A DNA stretch of 64,000 nucleotides, from the NCBI GenBank assembly GCA_947254645.1, contig CAMYDW010000005.1:27237-91236 (forward strand), given 5' to 3'. Positions 35,163-43,794 of this stretch are shown here, piece by piece. The notes beneath the pieces are model-generated. The model made no database searches and had not been told where the DNA came from. It was given only the letters and a program-made list of their open reading frames with translations. This DNA is from an uncultured Peptococcaceae bacterium. Lineage in GTDB: Bacteria; Bacillota; Peptococcia; Peptococcales; Peptococcaceae. Positions within the stretch are counted from its first letter, which is position 1. Each line of letters begins with the position of its first letter. A program made the translations under genes and the position numbers.

Positions 35163-35216
35163 TTCTACAACCCTCTCGATAAGTTCTTAATTCATTATTA
35201 TAGCATAATTTTCATT

Positions 35217-35262
35217 GCAAAGTAAACAAAGGCGAGTAAAACCTCGCCTTTGTTTACTTTGC
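35217..35262 (-). terminator. Very long terminator after the PIN/TRAM gene
   Basis: GCAAAGTAAACAAAGGCGAG is fully complementary to the right arm (35243-35262), giving a 20-bp stem with a six-base loop; the stop codon of the PIN/TRAM gene lies in the left arm. Confidence 0.8.
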
Positions 35263-36384
35263 AATTCTCACAAAAATCATTCGTCCTGCATTTGTTTGAA
35301 TCACCGATGTCACTACTGTATCTACTATTTTCCCTATTGCATTTTTACCGTTTTCAACAACAATCATGGTACCATCTTCTAAATAACCAACCCCTTGGTC
35401 ATTTTCTTTACCACGTGTCACTATTTCAACACGCATATTTTCACCAGGTAATACCACTGTTTTAATCGCACCTGCCAACTCATTGACATTTAAGGTTTTA
35501 ACCTTTTGAAAGGATGCCACTTTGTTTAGATTAAAATCATTGGTCACCACATATCCATTGCAATCTTTGGCAAGCTTCACCAATTTTGCATCCACTTCAG
35601 GGATGTCATCATAGGTCAAATTGACATTTAAAATTTCAATATCCAAACTATGTAGCTCATTTAAAATATCTAAGCCACGTCTGCCTCGTATGCGTTTCAA
35701 GGAATCGCCACTATCTGCAATATGTCTTAATTCATCTAAAACAAAATTGGTAATAACCAACGGCCCTTCAATAAATCCTGCACGGCAAATTTCAATAATA
35801 CGCCCATCAATGATGACACTGGTATCTAACACTTTAGGATGTACTGTTGATTTAAAGGATAGCAGCGTTGTGATATCAGGTACGACTTTGACCTCTTTCG
35901 CTTCTTTACGGTTCTTTTTATTGGAACGACGCACCGCATTCATACACGAATCAATGGTGTCTTCCCAGCGGTAACCAAGAGAAATACCAAGGTACCCAAA
36001 GATAATGCTTATCACTACAGGCATATATGGACCTATAATGGGCAATTTATTCACCGCAGCCGATACCAGCATCGCAACCAAAAGCCCTACGATTAATCCA
36101 ATGGTACTGGATACCAATGTTTTAAAAGGCAATTGTTTAAGCCATTGCTCTGCCCACTTTGTACCTGTAATCACCCCATTCGCCAATGGCTGTGCAATAA
36201 TCAATCCTATAAGTCCAAATAGTGCCATTGTAATACCTATAAACACTGGCATTTCGATATGAAAACGGCTTACTGACGATAAAAAAGAATAAAGCGGCTC
36301 ACTAAACCAATAACCAAAAAACATACCAGCGAAAAAAAGAACACCACGTGTGAGGTTGAGTACGATTTTTTTGCTTCTTGACAT
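35254..36384 (-). CDS. PIN and TRAM domain membrane protein (YacL-like)
   Basis: A 376-aa protein with four N-terminal membrane segments (about residues 10-145), a cytoplasmic PIN nuclease domain (KVLDTSVIIDGRIIEICRAGF ... VLDELRHIADSGD ... YVVTNDFNLNKVA) with the acidic triad, and a C-terminal TRAM domain (GENMRVEIVTRGKENDQGVGYLEDGTMIVVENG). AAGGAGGTG precedes the ATG at 36384. It is probably an RNase or RNA-binding protein at the membrane. Confidence 0.9.
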   Translation of the reverse strand: MSRSKKIVLNLTRGVLFFAGMFFGYWFSEPLYSFLSSVSRFHIEMPVFIGITMALFGLIGLIIAQPLANGVITGTKWAEQWLKQLPFKTLVSSTIGLIVGLLVAMLVSAAVNKLPIIGPYMPVVISIIFGYLGISLGYRWEDTIDSCMNAVRRSNKKNRKEAKEVKVVPDITTLLSFKSTVHPKVLDTSVIIDGRIIEICRAGFIEGPLVITNFVLDELRHIADSGDSLKRIRGRRGLDILNELHSLDIEILNVNLTYDDIPEVDAKLVKLAKDCNGYVVTNDFNLNKVASFQKVKTLNVNELAGAIKTVVLPGENMRVEIVTRGKENDQGVGYLEDGTMIVVENGKNAIGKIVDTVVTSVIQTNAGRMIFVRIAK

Positions 36385-36425
36385 AATTTCACCTCCTTTC
36401 ACTAAAATATGCCATAATTATCCTT

Positions 36426-37523
36426 TTAAGTCCAGTTACTTTCTGCAATCAGCTGTGAACGAATGCGCTCTAACCCTAAACTAATTTGACGCGCACGTGC
36501 TGGCCCAACCCCAACAACATCATCTAAGTCATCGGTTGTAGCAGAAACCACTTCTTGTAAATTGCCAAAAACATCCACAATATTGTCAATAATAGAATTT
36601 GGCAACCGTTGGATTTTATTCAATACGCGATAGCCACGAGGTTCTAGCGTGACACGCTTCTCTTTATCATGAAAGGCGCCCATGTTCAAACCTTTGGTCA
36701 ATAAATCAAAATCAAATAAATCTTCATTGTCGTATTTGGAGAGAGTTTCAAGAAATGCATCAATGACTTGATTGTCATCTTTTCCTTTTTCGCGAATCAT
36801 ATAATCACGAATCGTCAAACGCTCATCAATATCAACATTGCTTCTCAGCTCATCCACTTGCATCTGAATCAAATGGCTTTCATCACCAAGTTCGATAATG
36901 TATCCTGACAGCATATTTTCTATGCGTTTAAACATTTCTGCACGCTGAACCACCTGAAGAACATCAGGCAATGTAACAACATTGTCAAATTCTTGCACAC
37001 TTAAGCGCAATAATGCCTCTGTCAGCGCATCTTTATATTTTTCTAATGTGCCAAGGGCTTGGTTTGCCATATTTAAAAGCACACTCACATCCTTGATGAC
37101 ATATTTGTTCTCACCTTGATACAAACTGATAACGTTTCGACGCTGAGAAATAGATATGACCAATGCACCTGTTTGACGTGCTGTTTGCTCTGCAGTACGA
37201 TGGCGTATCCCTGTTTCAGAGGATGGTACCATCGCATCTGGTGTTAAATGGATATTTGCTGAAATAATTTGCTTGCCATCCGCTGATAGTATGATTGCCC
37301 CGTCCATTTTTGCTAATTCGTAAAGATGTGCAGGTGAATACTCTGCCTTAATATTAAAACCACCTCTCATCAGTGGACGGATGGTATCAATTTCTCCAAA
37401 GACAATCAACCCACCCGTATTGGCACGCAATACATTTTCCAGGCCTTCTCGAAGAGGAGTGCCTGGTGCAGTCAATTTTAATACATCCAGCATTTCAGTA
37501 TATACATTTTTTGAAGACTGCAT
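36426..37523 (-). CDS. disA: DNA integrity scanning protein DisA (diadenylate cyclase)
   Basis: A 365-aa octameric cytoplasmic protein. The DAC domain has DGAIIL (KMDGAIILSADG) and GIRHRTAEQTARQ; a linker of helices follows; the C-terminal HhH domain LDDVVGVGPARARQISLGLERI binds branched DNA. It makes c-di-AMP and reports DNA damage. It lies 4 nt after radA, the conserved pair. Confidence 0.96.
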   Translation of the reverse strand: MQSSKNVYTEMLDVLKLTAPGTPLREGLENVLRANTGGLIVFGEIDTIRPLMRGGFNIKAEYSPAHLYELAKMDGAIILSADGKQIISANIHLTPDAMVPSSETGIRHRTAEQTARQTGALVISISQRRNVISLYQGENKYVIKDVSVLLNMANQALGTLEKYKDALTEALLRLSVQEFDNVVTLPDVLQVVQRAEMFKRIENMLSGYIIELGDESHLIQMQVDELRSNVDIDERLTIRDYMIREKGKDDNQVIDAFLETLSKYDNEDLFDFDLLTKGLNMGAFHDKEKRVTLEPRGYRVLNKIQRLPNSIIDNIVDVFGNLQEVVSATTDDLDDVVGVGPARARQISLGLERIRSQLIAESNWT

Positions 37524-37527
37524 ATGT

Positions 37528-38886
37528 TTATTCCTCCCAAACTTTCTTTATCACGTCACCAATAAAGGCAACTTCGATAAGCTTCATATTTTTAATAGAT
37601 AATTTCTTTTTTTGTAGCGGAATCACCGCTTGTGTGAATCCCATTTGCACAGCCTCTTGCAATCGTCTTTCCAATTGCTGTACTCTTCTAACTTCTCCAG
37701 TCAAACCAACTTCTCCAATAAAGACCATATCGTTTGGCACTTCTTTATCTAGATACCCAGATATGATTGCCATCGCAATCGCAATATCGCATGCAGGTTC
37801 ATCGATTCGCAACCCACCTACCACATTAAGATATACATCCTGATTGCCAAGCTGCAAACCTGCTCGTTTTTCTAGTACAGCCATAATCATTGCTACACGA
37901 TCATATTTTGTACCAGTTGCCATGCATCTTGGCTGTCCATAAAAGCACTTGGTTACGAGGGATTGTACTTCAACTAAAATTGGGCGAGTGCCTTCTAAAC
38001 TCGTCGTCACAACCGACCCACTAACACTGGCTGAACGTTCAGATAAAAAAGCCGCGGATGGATTGCTTATTTCTACCAAACCTTTTTCCGTCATATCGAA
38101 AAGGCCAATCTCGTTGGTCGAGCCAAAGCGGTTTTTCAATCCCCGGAGGATACGGTATTGAGATTGACGGTCCCCTTCAAAGAAAAGAACCGCATCTACC
38201 ATATGCTCTAATACACGAGGCCCTGCCACACTGCCATCCTTTGTCACATGCCCAATAAGAATGGTTGGAATTCCCAGAGATTTCGCCCAGTTCATACAGT
38301 AAGTTGTCACTGCTCTTAATTGCGAAACACTTCCAGGCGCAGATTGTAGCTCTCCATCAAAAATGGTTTGTACTGAATCAATAATCAGCAAATCCAAAGA
38401 CAATTGGCGCACTGTTGCATCCAAAATAGCAATATTATTTTCTGTCACAACATGAATACGCTCGCTATCGACTTGTAAGCGTTCTGCACGTTGACGAATC
38501 TGACCTTTAGATTCCTCACCTGACACATAAAGAATCTGGCCAGTCCCTGCTATCGATGCCATCAATTGCATCGTAATAGTTGATTTCCCAATTCCTGGAT
38601 CTCCACTGAGAAGCACCAGTTCTCCTTTTACCAAGCCGCCACCAAGAACACGATTCAGTTCTTTGATACCCGTGTCAATACGAGCAGATGCAGTGACATC
38701 AATCTCTTTCAAAGCTTGAGGTCGTGATTGTCCTATAGGTAATGGATGATTTTTTTGAGGGGGGTGTTCCACGCTAACCTCTTCCACCATCGTATTCCAA
38801 GCGCCACAATCTGGACATTTTCCCATCCATTTTGGCGTTTGATAGCCACACTCTTGACAAGTGTACTTTGTTTTAACTTTTGCCAT
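37528..38886 (-). CDS. radA: DNA repair protein RadA
   Basis: A 452-aa branch-migration protein: N-terminal zinc finger CQECGYQTPKWMGKCPDCGAW, Walker A SGDPGIGKST, the RadA signature LKNRFGSTNEIGLF, and a C-terminal Lon-like domain (LNVVGGLRIDEPACDIAIAMAI). It starts the radA-disA unit. Confidence 0.96.
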   Translation of the reverse strand: MAKVKTKYTCQECGYQTPKWMGKCPDCGAWNTMVEEVSVEHPPQKNHPLPIGQSRPQALKEIDVTASARIDTGIKELNRVLGGGLVKGELVLLSGDPGIGKSTITMQLMASIAGTGQILYVSGEESKGQIRQRAERLQVDSERIHVVTENNIAILDATVRQLSLDLLIIDSVQTIFDGELQSAPGSVSQLRAVTTYCMNWAKSLGIPTILIGHVTKDGSVAGPRVLEHMVDAVLFFEGDRQSQYRILRGLKNRFGSTNEIGLFDMTEKGLVEISNPSAAFLSERSASVSGSVVTTSLEGTRPILVEVQSLVTKCFYGQPRCMATGTKYDRVAMIMAVLEKRAGLQLGNQDVYLNVVGGLRIDEPACDIAIAMAIISGYLDKEVPNDMVFIGEVGLTGEVRRVQQLERRLQEAVQMGFTQAVIPLQKKKLSIKNMKLIEVAFIGDVIKKVWEE

Positions 38887-38971
38887 GGCCCCTACTCACA
38901 TCCTTCAATATCCTTACTACATATTATATGTTATGACACTTCAAATGACAACAGAACACCGTGTAGCGCAT

Positions 38972-39014
38972 AAAAAAAGCGAACTGAATGCCTCCTATCA
39001 GTTCGCTTTTTTTA
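38972..39014. terminator. Terminator after the HTH gene
   Basis: AAAAAGCGAACTGA and TCAGTTCGCTTTTT form a 14-bp stem with T-tracts on both strands. Confidence 0.85.
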
Positions 39015-39016
39015 CA

Positions 39017-39253
39017 TTATTTATAGTCTTCGATTGGAACAATCGCCAACGTTTTGCCTAATGGTTGAAGTACCTTTAAAATAGTGGTGAGTTGTGGGTC
39101 TGTTAAGCCACGTTCCATTCGTGCAATAACGGGTTGTTTTACGCCACAAGCTGCTTCAATGTTCTTTTGTGTCATGTTCATTTCTCGACGAGTTCTGAGA
39201 ATTTCATGTACAAGGTTTTGCTTTGTTTCGTAAATTTCTTCAGTTGATTTCAT
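39017..39253 (-). CDS. Solitary XRE-family HTH protein (HigA-like)
   Basis: A 78-aa protein, mostly a helix-turn-helix: IRRTREMNMTQKNIEAACGVKQPVIARMERG-like core (residues 17-50), then DPQLTTILKVLQPLGKTLAIVPIE. The form is that of antitoxins of HigBA/RelE-type pairs. No intact toxin is present; a short frame of 20 codons (MHLDKYQLIGRKERDEKKNK) ends overlapping the ATG (ATGA) and could be the tail of a lost toxin gene, but this is weak. It may now be an orphan regulator. Confidence 0.75.
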   Translation of the reverse strand: MKSTEEIYETKQNLVHEILRTRREMNMTQKNIEAACGVKQPVIARMERGLTDPQLTTILKVLQPLGKTLAIVPIEDYK

Positions 39254-39528
39254 TTATTTTTTTTTCGTCCCTTTCTTTTCTCCCTATAAGCTGATACTTA
39301 TCAAGGTGCATATTATAGTTTATTCATTCCATAGAACGACAACGCCAATAGTGCCCTTATCGAATTATCATTTATGAAAATCACTTATTCATATTATCCA
39401 TATTCTATGTGTATACGTCAAGAGAAAATTTAACCCTACTTTTATCCTTTAATATTTAAATTAACTAGATTACATTATTTTTTCTATTTTTTTGCAAAAA
39501 AGCACTTGCAAAAAAACAAAGCTGGTGC
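39254..39528. other. Intergenic region between the HTH gene and the tRNA-Thr pair
   Basis: About 275 AT-rich bases. Apart from the possible 20-codon toxin tail next to the HTH gene I see no gene here. Confidence 0.5.
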
Positions 39529-39534
39529 TATTAT
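39506..39534 (+). promoter_or_regulatory. Promoter of the tRNA-Thr pair
   Basis: TTGCAA (39506-39511), 17-nt spacer, TATTAT (39529-39534), 15 nt before the first tRNA gene. Confidence 0.75.
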
Positions 39535-39549
39535 GTAATAGTTCCATTT

Positions 39550-39622
39550 GCCGATATAGCTCAATTGGTAGAGCAGCTGATTTGTAATCAGCAGGTTGCG
39601 GGTTCGAGTCCCATTGTCGGCT
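39550..39622 (+). tRNA. tRNA-Thr (TGT)
   Basis: Acceptor GCCGATA/TGTCGGC (with one G-T pair), anticodon stem GCTGA/TCAGC, loop TTTGTAA (TGT), T arm GCGGGTTCGAGTCCCATTG. CCA is not encoded. Confidence 0.94.
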
Positions 39623-39629
39623 TATTTGT

Positions 39630-39702
39630 GCTGATGTGGCTCAGTTGGTAGAGCAGCTGATTCGTAATCAGCAGGTCACCGGTTCAAATCCGGTCATCAG
39701 CT
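39630..39702 (+). tRNA. tRNA-Thr (CGT)
   Basis: Acceptor GCTGATG/CATCAGC, anticodon loop TTCGTAA (CGT), T arm CCGGTTCAAATCCGG. It lies 7 nt after tRNA-Thr(TGT); with tRNA-Thr(GGT) at 30.6 kb the window covers all threonine codons. Confidence 0.94.
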
Positions 39703-39721
39703 TTCTGGATTAAATAAATGA

Positions 39722-39752
39722 TAACCACGTTCAATTGAACGTGGTTTTTTTG
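39722..39752 (+). terminator. Terminator of the tRNA-Thr pair
   Basis: The perfect palindrome ACCACGTTCAATTGAACGTG(GT) is followed by seven Ts. Confidence 0.85.
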
Positions 39753-39810
39753 TGCTTTTAATATGAAAAAGTGCTAAAATAAAGTAAAACTTCTTACGAA
39801 AGGACGTTTA

Positions 39811-40563
39811 ATGATTATGAACACCACCCTCGAGCATCAATTTAATCATCGCACGATTAGAAAGTTTAAAGATACCCCTCTCACCACTGAGCAATTAGAA
39901 GCCATTATTCATGCAGCCAGCATGACACCAACTTATACTTTTTTACAAGCTGCCTCTATTATTGGAATTACTGATAAAACCCAGCAAGAAAAAATTGCTG
40001 CTATTTGCAAACAACCTTATGTTGCCGAGGCAGGCTATCTCTTTGTCATCGTGGCAGATATGAATAGAAATGCTCGTATCGCCGAAGCCAAAGAAGTCTC
40101 TCTCGAAAACATCGATCGAGCTGATCGCTTTTTTGCAACCTTTTATGATGCCACACTCATGACAATGAATATGGCAACAGCAGCAGAGAGCATGGGTTTA
40201 GGCTACGTACTCCTTGGCAGTATCAATAATGATATGCAAGCAATGATAGATTTATTAGAATTGCCACCCTATACCTTCCCTTGCTTGGGACTCGCGGTTG
40301 GTATCCCAGACCAAAGCCCAACATTGAAACCACGCTTGCCAAAAGAATACATTTTTATGGAAAACAAGTACCAACCAATTGAAAAACCTCTTGAAACATT
40401 AAAAGAATATGATGCCATTGTTCACGAATACTATGATTTGCGTGATACCAACAATCGCGTGGATACTTTTACCAATCAAATGGCAAAATGTATGACCAAT
40501 GTTCCACCCTCTCGCTTTAATTTTCTAGACGTATTACATAAACAAGGTTTGTTAAAACGCTAA
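39811..40563 (+). CDS. NADPH-dependent nitro/flavin reductase, NfsA-like
   Basis: A 250-aa flavoprotein of the nitroreductase fold: HRTIRKFKDTPLTTEQLEAII (FMN-binding Arg-Ser/Thr region), AASMTPTYTFLQAASII, AESMGLGYVLLGSINND, and PCLGLAVGIPDQSPTLKPRLP, which is the NfsA/NfrA subgroup signature. It reduces nitroaromatics, quinones or flavins. GAAAGGA precedes the ATG. It is followed closely by an acetyltransferase gene and likely forms an operon with it. Confidence 0.88.
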   Translation: MIMNTTLEHQFNHRTIRKFKDTPLTTEQLEAIIHAASMTPTYTFLQAASIIGITDKTQQEKIAAICKQPYVAEAGYLFVIVADMNRNARIAEAKEVSLENIDRADRFFATFYDATLMTMNMATAAESMGLGYVLLGSINNDMQAMIDLLELPPYTFPCLGLAVGIPDQSPTLKPRLPKEYIFMENKYQPIEKPLETLKEYDAIVHEYYDLRDTNNRVDTFTNQMAKCMTNVPPSRFNFLDVLHKQGLLKR

Positions 40564-40578
40564 GAAAGGAGCGCTCCA

Positions 40579-41007
40579 ATGGAAATCAAAAATGCGACAT
40601 TAGAAGATTTTGACATCGCTTTCGAATTTATCGAACAGCTTTGGGACTATAACACTTATCAAAAGGAAGAAGTCCTTGAGGTTTACAAGGAAGTCATCAA
40701 CGACAAGAACAGTTTTGCTTTTTTCATCATTGAGGATGGCATATATTGCGGCTTCTGTCACGGAGATTACTTTAACACCTTTTGGATGGCAGGGCTAACG
40801 TGCTATGTTTCTAGTATCATGACCTTACCAGCTTATCGTGGGAAGGGCTATGGTATTCAACTAATGGATCATGCAAAACAACTGGCAAAAGAACGCCACT
40901 GTAAGGCAATGATTCTGGATTCAGGACTTCCTCGTTTAAAAGCACATCAATTCTATGAAAAATATGGCTTTGAAAAAAGTTGTTATGGATTTGAACTACT
41001 GCTTTAG
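40579..41007 (+). CDS. GNAT family N-acetyltransferase
   Basis: A 142-aa acetyltransferase with the acetyl-CoA motif A (IMTLPAYRGKGYGIQLMDHAKQLA) and the C-terminal SGLPRLKAHQFYEKYGFEKS. The substrate is not deducible. It lies 15 nt after the nitroreductase gene with AAGGAG upstream. Confidence 0.88.
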   Translation: MEIKNATLEDFDIAFEFIEQLWDYNTYQKEEVLEVYKEVINDKNSFAFFIIEDGIYCGFCHGDYFNTFWMAGLTCYVSSIMTLPAYRGKGYGIQLMDHAKQLAKERHCKAMILDSGLPRLKAHQFYEKYGFEKSCYGFELLL

Positions 41008-41013
41008 ATTGCT

Positions 41014-41046
41014 CACACCTCGTTCTACGGAACGAGGTGTTTTTTA
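41014..41046 (+). terminator. Terminator after the GNAT gene
   Basis: CACCTCGTTC TACG GAACGAGGTG followed by six Ts. Confidence 0.88.
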
Positions 41047-41101
41047 TTGAAAATCTCTGTCATTGATAAAAAATCTTCACAATTTGAAACATATTTTCAT
41101 A

Positions 41102-41150
41102 TTGCATTCCACATTTTTTTCATATAATATGAAAATGGTTTTCAAATTAT
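41102..41150 (+). promoter_or_regulatory. Promoter and Fur/Zur-type operator of the zinc operon
   Basis: A TATAAT box (41123-41128) is overlapped by a 27-bp imperfect inverted repeat at 41124-41150 (ATAATATGAAAA, 3-nt centre, TTTTCAAATTAT; 11 of 12 positions pair). This is the size and placement of Fur-family boxes and suggests that the regulator encoded immediately downstream represses its own operon. The -35 (TTGCAT) is weaker and only 15 nt away. Confidence 0.65.
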
Positions 41151-41168
41151 TTGCTATGGAGGGAAAAA

Positions 41169-41618
41169 ATGAAAAAAAAGGCACCCTATCATACAAAACA
41201 AATGAATGCCTTACGCACCTATCTCGAAAGCATGCCCGGCAAGCATACGACTGTCCAAGAGATTGCTGCCTATTTTAATACACAAAATATTTCAATGGGT
41301 AAAACAACCATCTATCGACACTTAGAAAAGATGGTTGCTGATGGCTCTGTTATAAAATATGTAACAAGTGCCTCTAATAGCGCCCATTTTGAATATGTCG
41401 ATGGGCCCAAGCATTGTCACCCACCTGTTTGTTACCATTGTAAATGTCAAGAATGCGGCAAACTTATTCACCTCGAATGTGATGAACTGAATCAATTCAA
41501 AACACATGCTCTTAGGGAACATGGTTTTGATATTGATTTCAAACAAACCATTTTTCATGGCGTTTGCCAATCCTGTAAAGAATCATTGGATGAGAAGGGA
41601 GTGAAAACCCAAGCGTGA
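41169..41618 (+). CDS. Fur-family metalloregulator (Zur-like)
   Basis: A 149-aa regulator with an N-terminal winged helix (MNALRTYLESMPGKHTTVQEIAAYF, KTTIYRHLEKMVADGSV) and a metal-binding C-terminus: HCHPPVCYHCKCQECGKLIHLEC and a closing CQSC. Cys-x2-Cys pairs form the structural zinc site. GGAGGG lies before the ATG at 41169. Being first in an operon with a zinc-type ABC transporter makes Zur the best guess, although Mn or Fe specificity is not excluded. Confidence 0.85.
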   Translation: MKKKAPYHTKQMNALRTYLESMPGKHTTVQEIAAYFNTQNISMGKTTIYRHLEKMVADGSVIKYVTSASNSAHFEYVDGPKHCHPPVCYHCKCQECGKLIHLECDELNQFKTHALREHGFDIDFKQTIFHGVCQSCKESLDEKGVKTQA

Positions 41619-41923
41619 TTCATACAAAAAAACAAATTGATAAATTCATTGCCCTTTCTCTATGTATCTTATTGATGTCCGTTACTATTTTCTCTATTAC
41701 CTTATTGGCATTAGAATTCCATCATGATTGCGATGGCGAAGATTGTTTGATTTGTAACTGCATCCACTTATTAGAACAATATGATGAAGTTGGCATTTTT
41801 GTACTACCAGTATTCTTATCTGTAACGCCTTATATATCGATTATGGCTGCAGTGATTGTAGTCTTAACAAGCCTTGGCTTTTCTCATTCGCTCTTTGATT
41901 TAAAAGTGCGATTAAATAATTGA
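41615..41923 (+). CDS. Small two-TM protein with a His/Cys metal-binding loop
   Basis: A 102-aa protein with two membrane segments (about residues 10-33 and 60-88). The loop between them is HHDCDGEDCLICNCIHLLEQ, rich in His and Cys and suited to binding Zn or a related metal outside the membrane. The GTG start overlaps the regulator's stop codon. It is probably an accessory protein for zinc uptake; the family name is not known to me. Confidence 0.7.
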   Translation: MIHTKKQIDKFIALSLCILLMSVTIFSITLLALEFHHDCDGEDCLICNCIHLLEQYDEVGIFVLPVFLSVTPYISIMAAVIVVLTSLGFSHSLFDLKVRLNN

Positions 41924-41974
41924 GAAACAACGAGGGAAATGCACACAAATCAAATAAATAGGAGGTTTATTTTA

Positions 41975-43072
41975 ATGAAAAAACTAGTAGCTCTTATTTT
42001 AACCTTGGCCATGTGCACCACCCTATTGGTTGGTTGTGGCAGTACAGCACCAAGTAACAACAGCAATAAATCTAACAAAATTAAGATTGTTACAACAATT
42101 TATCCTGAATACGACTGGGTAAAGCAAATCCTTGGCGACAAAGCAGATCAAGCAGATATCACTCTCCTCTTGAATAATGGCGTAGACTTACATAGTTATC
42201 AACCAACGACTGATGATTTGATGAAAATTTCAGATTGCGATTTGTTCATTTATGTCGGTGGCGAATCAGACAAATGGGTAAAAGATGCCTTGGCACAAAG
42301 CAAAAATAAAAACATGAAAGTCATCAATCTTTTAGAAGTTCTTGGCGATAATGTCAAAAATGAAGAAATGGTCGAAGGAATGCAAGCAGAAGATGAACAC
42401 GACCACGACCACGATCATGATCATGACAAAGATGAAGCCCATCATGATAAAGACGACAAGACACATGAAGATGAGCACGATAAAGACGACAAGACACATG
42501 AAGATGAGCACGATAAAGACCATAAGCATGAAGCTGAACAAGATGAACATGTATGGCTTTCTCTACAAAATGCTCAAAAATTCGTTTTGAGCATTGAAGA
42601 CGCATTATCTTCTATTGATAAAGATAATGCAGATGCATACGAAAAAAATGCAACCAACTACAACGCTAAGCTGAATGAGCTTAATATCCAATACAAAGAG
42701 ACCACTGAAAAAGCAGCACAAAAAACCTTACTCTTTGGTGATCGATTCCCATTCCGCTACCTCGTAGATGATTATGGACTTGATTATTATGCTGCCTTCA
42801 TCGGTTGCTCTGCAGAAACTGAAGCAAGTTTCGAAACGATTAATTTCCTCGCTAAAAAAGTCGATGAGTTGAAATTAAAGAGTATCATCACCATTGAAAA
42901 CTCTGATAAAAAATTAGCAGAAACCATTAAGAATAACACCACATCAAAAGACCAAAAAATTCTTACATTGAATTCTATGCAGTCTATTAATTCAAAAGAT
43001 ATTGACGGTGGTACAAGCTATCTCTCTATCATGGAAGACAACTTAGAGGTGTTAAAAGAAGCGCTCGCTTAA
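41975..43072 (+). CDS. znuA: Zinc ABC transporter substrate-binding lipoprotein with His-rich loop
   Basis: A 365-aa ZnuA/AdcA-like protein: lipobox TTLLVGCGS, KIVTTIYPEYDWVKQILGD, NNGVDLHSYQPTTDD with a His ligand, and a long His/Asp/Glu-rich loop (residues ~140-190: DEHDHDHDHDHDKDEAHHDK ...) containing two exact 33-nt repeats. After it come DEHVWLSLQNAQK (His ligand) and LFGDRFPFRYLVDDYGLDYYAAF. AGGAGG is present before the ATG at 41975. The loop is typical for zinc-specific members. Confidence 0.93.
   Translation: MKKLVALILTLAMCTTLLVGCGSTAPSNNSNKSNKIKIVTTIYPEYDWVKQILGDKADQADITLLLNNGVDLHSYQPTTDDLMKISDCDLFIYVGGESDKWVKDALAQSKNKNMKVINLLEVLGDNVKNEEMVEGMQAEDEHDHDHDHDHDKDEAHHDKDDKTHEDEHDKDDKTHEDEHDKDHKHEAEQDEHVWLSLQNAQKFVLSIEDALSSIDKDNADAYEKNATNYNAKLNELNIQYKETTEKAAQKTLLFGDRFPFRYLVDDYGLDYYAAFIGCSAETEASFETINFLAKKVDELKLKSIITIENSDKKLAETIKNNTTSKDQKILTLNSMQSINSKDIDGGTSYLSIMEDNLEVLKEALA
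42446..42511 (+). repeat. Two exact 33-nt tandem repeats in the His-rich loop of znuA
   Basis: A 33-nt unit beginning gataaagacgacaagacac is repeated without change at 42446-42478 and 42479-42511, encoding DKDDKTHEDEH twice. Copy number could change in frame by slippage. Confidence 0.85.
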
Positions 43073-43084
43073 GGAGGATTTACT

Positions 43085-43777
43085 ATGGCTTTGTTGAATT
43101 GCCAGCACTTATATCTAGGATATGAAGGACATATCATTTGCAGTGATTTAAGTTTTCATGTCGATGCAGGTGATTATCTCTGTATCGTTGGAGAAAATGG
43201 CGCTGGCAAATCAACGCTTATGAAAACCCTTCTTCACTTACAACCTGCTATAAAAGGCACTATTGAAATGGGCGATGGATTACAACAACAAGAAATTGGC
43301 TATCTCCCACAACAAACCCTTGTGCAAAAAGATTTTCCTGCTTCCGTTCGTGAAATTGTACGCTCAGGATTTCAAGGCGCTTGTGGATTGCGTCCTTTCT
43401 ATAGCAAAGCACAAAAAGCCCTGGCAGAGAAAAATATGGCCCGTATGGGAATCACCCATCTCGCTAATCGTTGTTATCGCGAGTTATCGGGCGGCCAACA
43501 ACAGCGCGTGCTACTTGCGCGGGCCCTTTGCGCCACACGCAAAATACTGCTTTTAGATGAGCCTGTGGCAGGGCTCGATCCAAAAGTCACTGCTGAAATG
43601 TATCAACAAATTCAAAGCCTCAACAAAGATGATGGTATTACTATCATCATGATTACCCATGACATTTCAGCAGCCTGCCAATATGCCAATAAAATTCTTC
43701 ATATTGGTGACACAAAGTTTTTTGGTACCACTGAGGCTTATGTCAATAGTCCTATCGCCATGCAATTTGCAATATAA
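43085..43777 (+). CDS. znuC: Zinc ABC transporter ATP-binding protein
   Basis: A 230-aa ATPase with Walker A GENGAGKST, signature [15 protein letters not shown], Walker B LLLDEPVAGLDP and switch His ITHD. It sits between the binding protein and permease genes, 12 nt after znuA. Confidence 0.94.
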   Translation: MALLNCQHLYLGYEGHIICSDLSFHVDAGDYLCIVGENGAGKSTLMKTLLHLQPAIKGTIEMGDGLQQQEIGYLPQQTLVQKDFPASVREIVRSGFQGACGLRPFYSKAQKALAEKNMARMGITHLANRCYRELSGGQQQRVLLARALCATRKILLLDEPVAGLDPKVTAEMYQQIQSLNKDDGITIIMITHDISAACQYANKILHIGDTKFFGTTEAYVNSPIAMQFAI

Positions 43778-43794
43778 AGAAGTGAGAAAATACC

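Noticed and set aside
42400..42540. CRISPR-like or satellite repeat in the znuA gene
   Set aside because: The repeats are in frame, contiguous and encode the His/Asp/Glu-rich loop typical for zinc-binding proteins.
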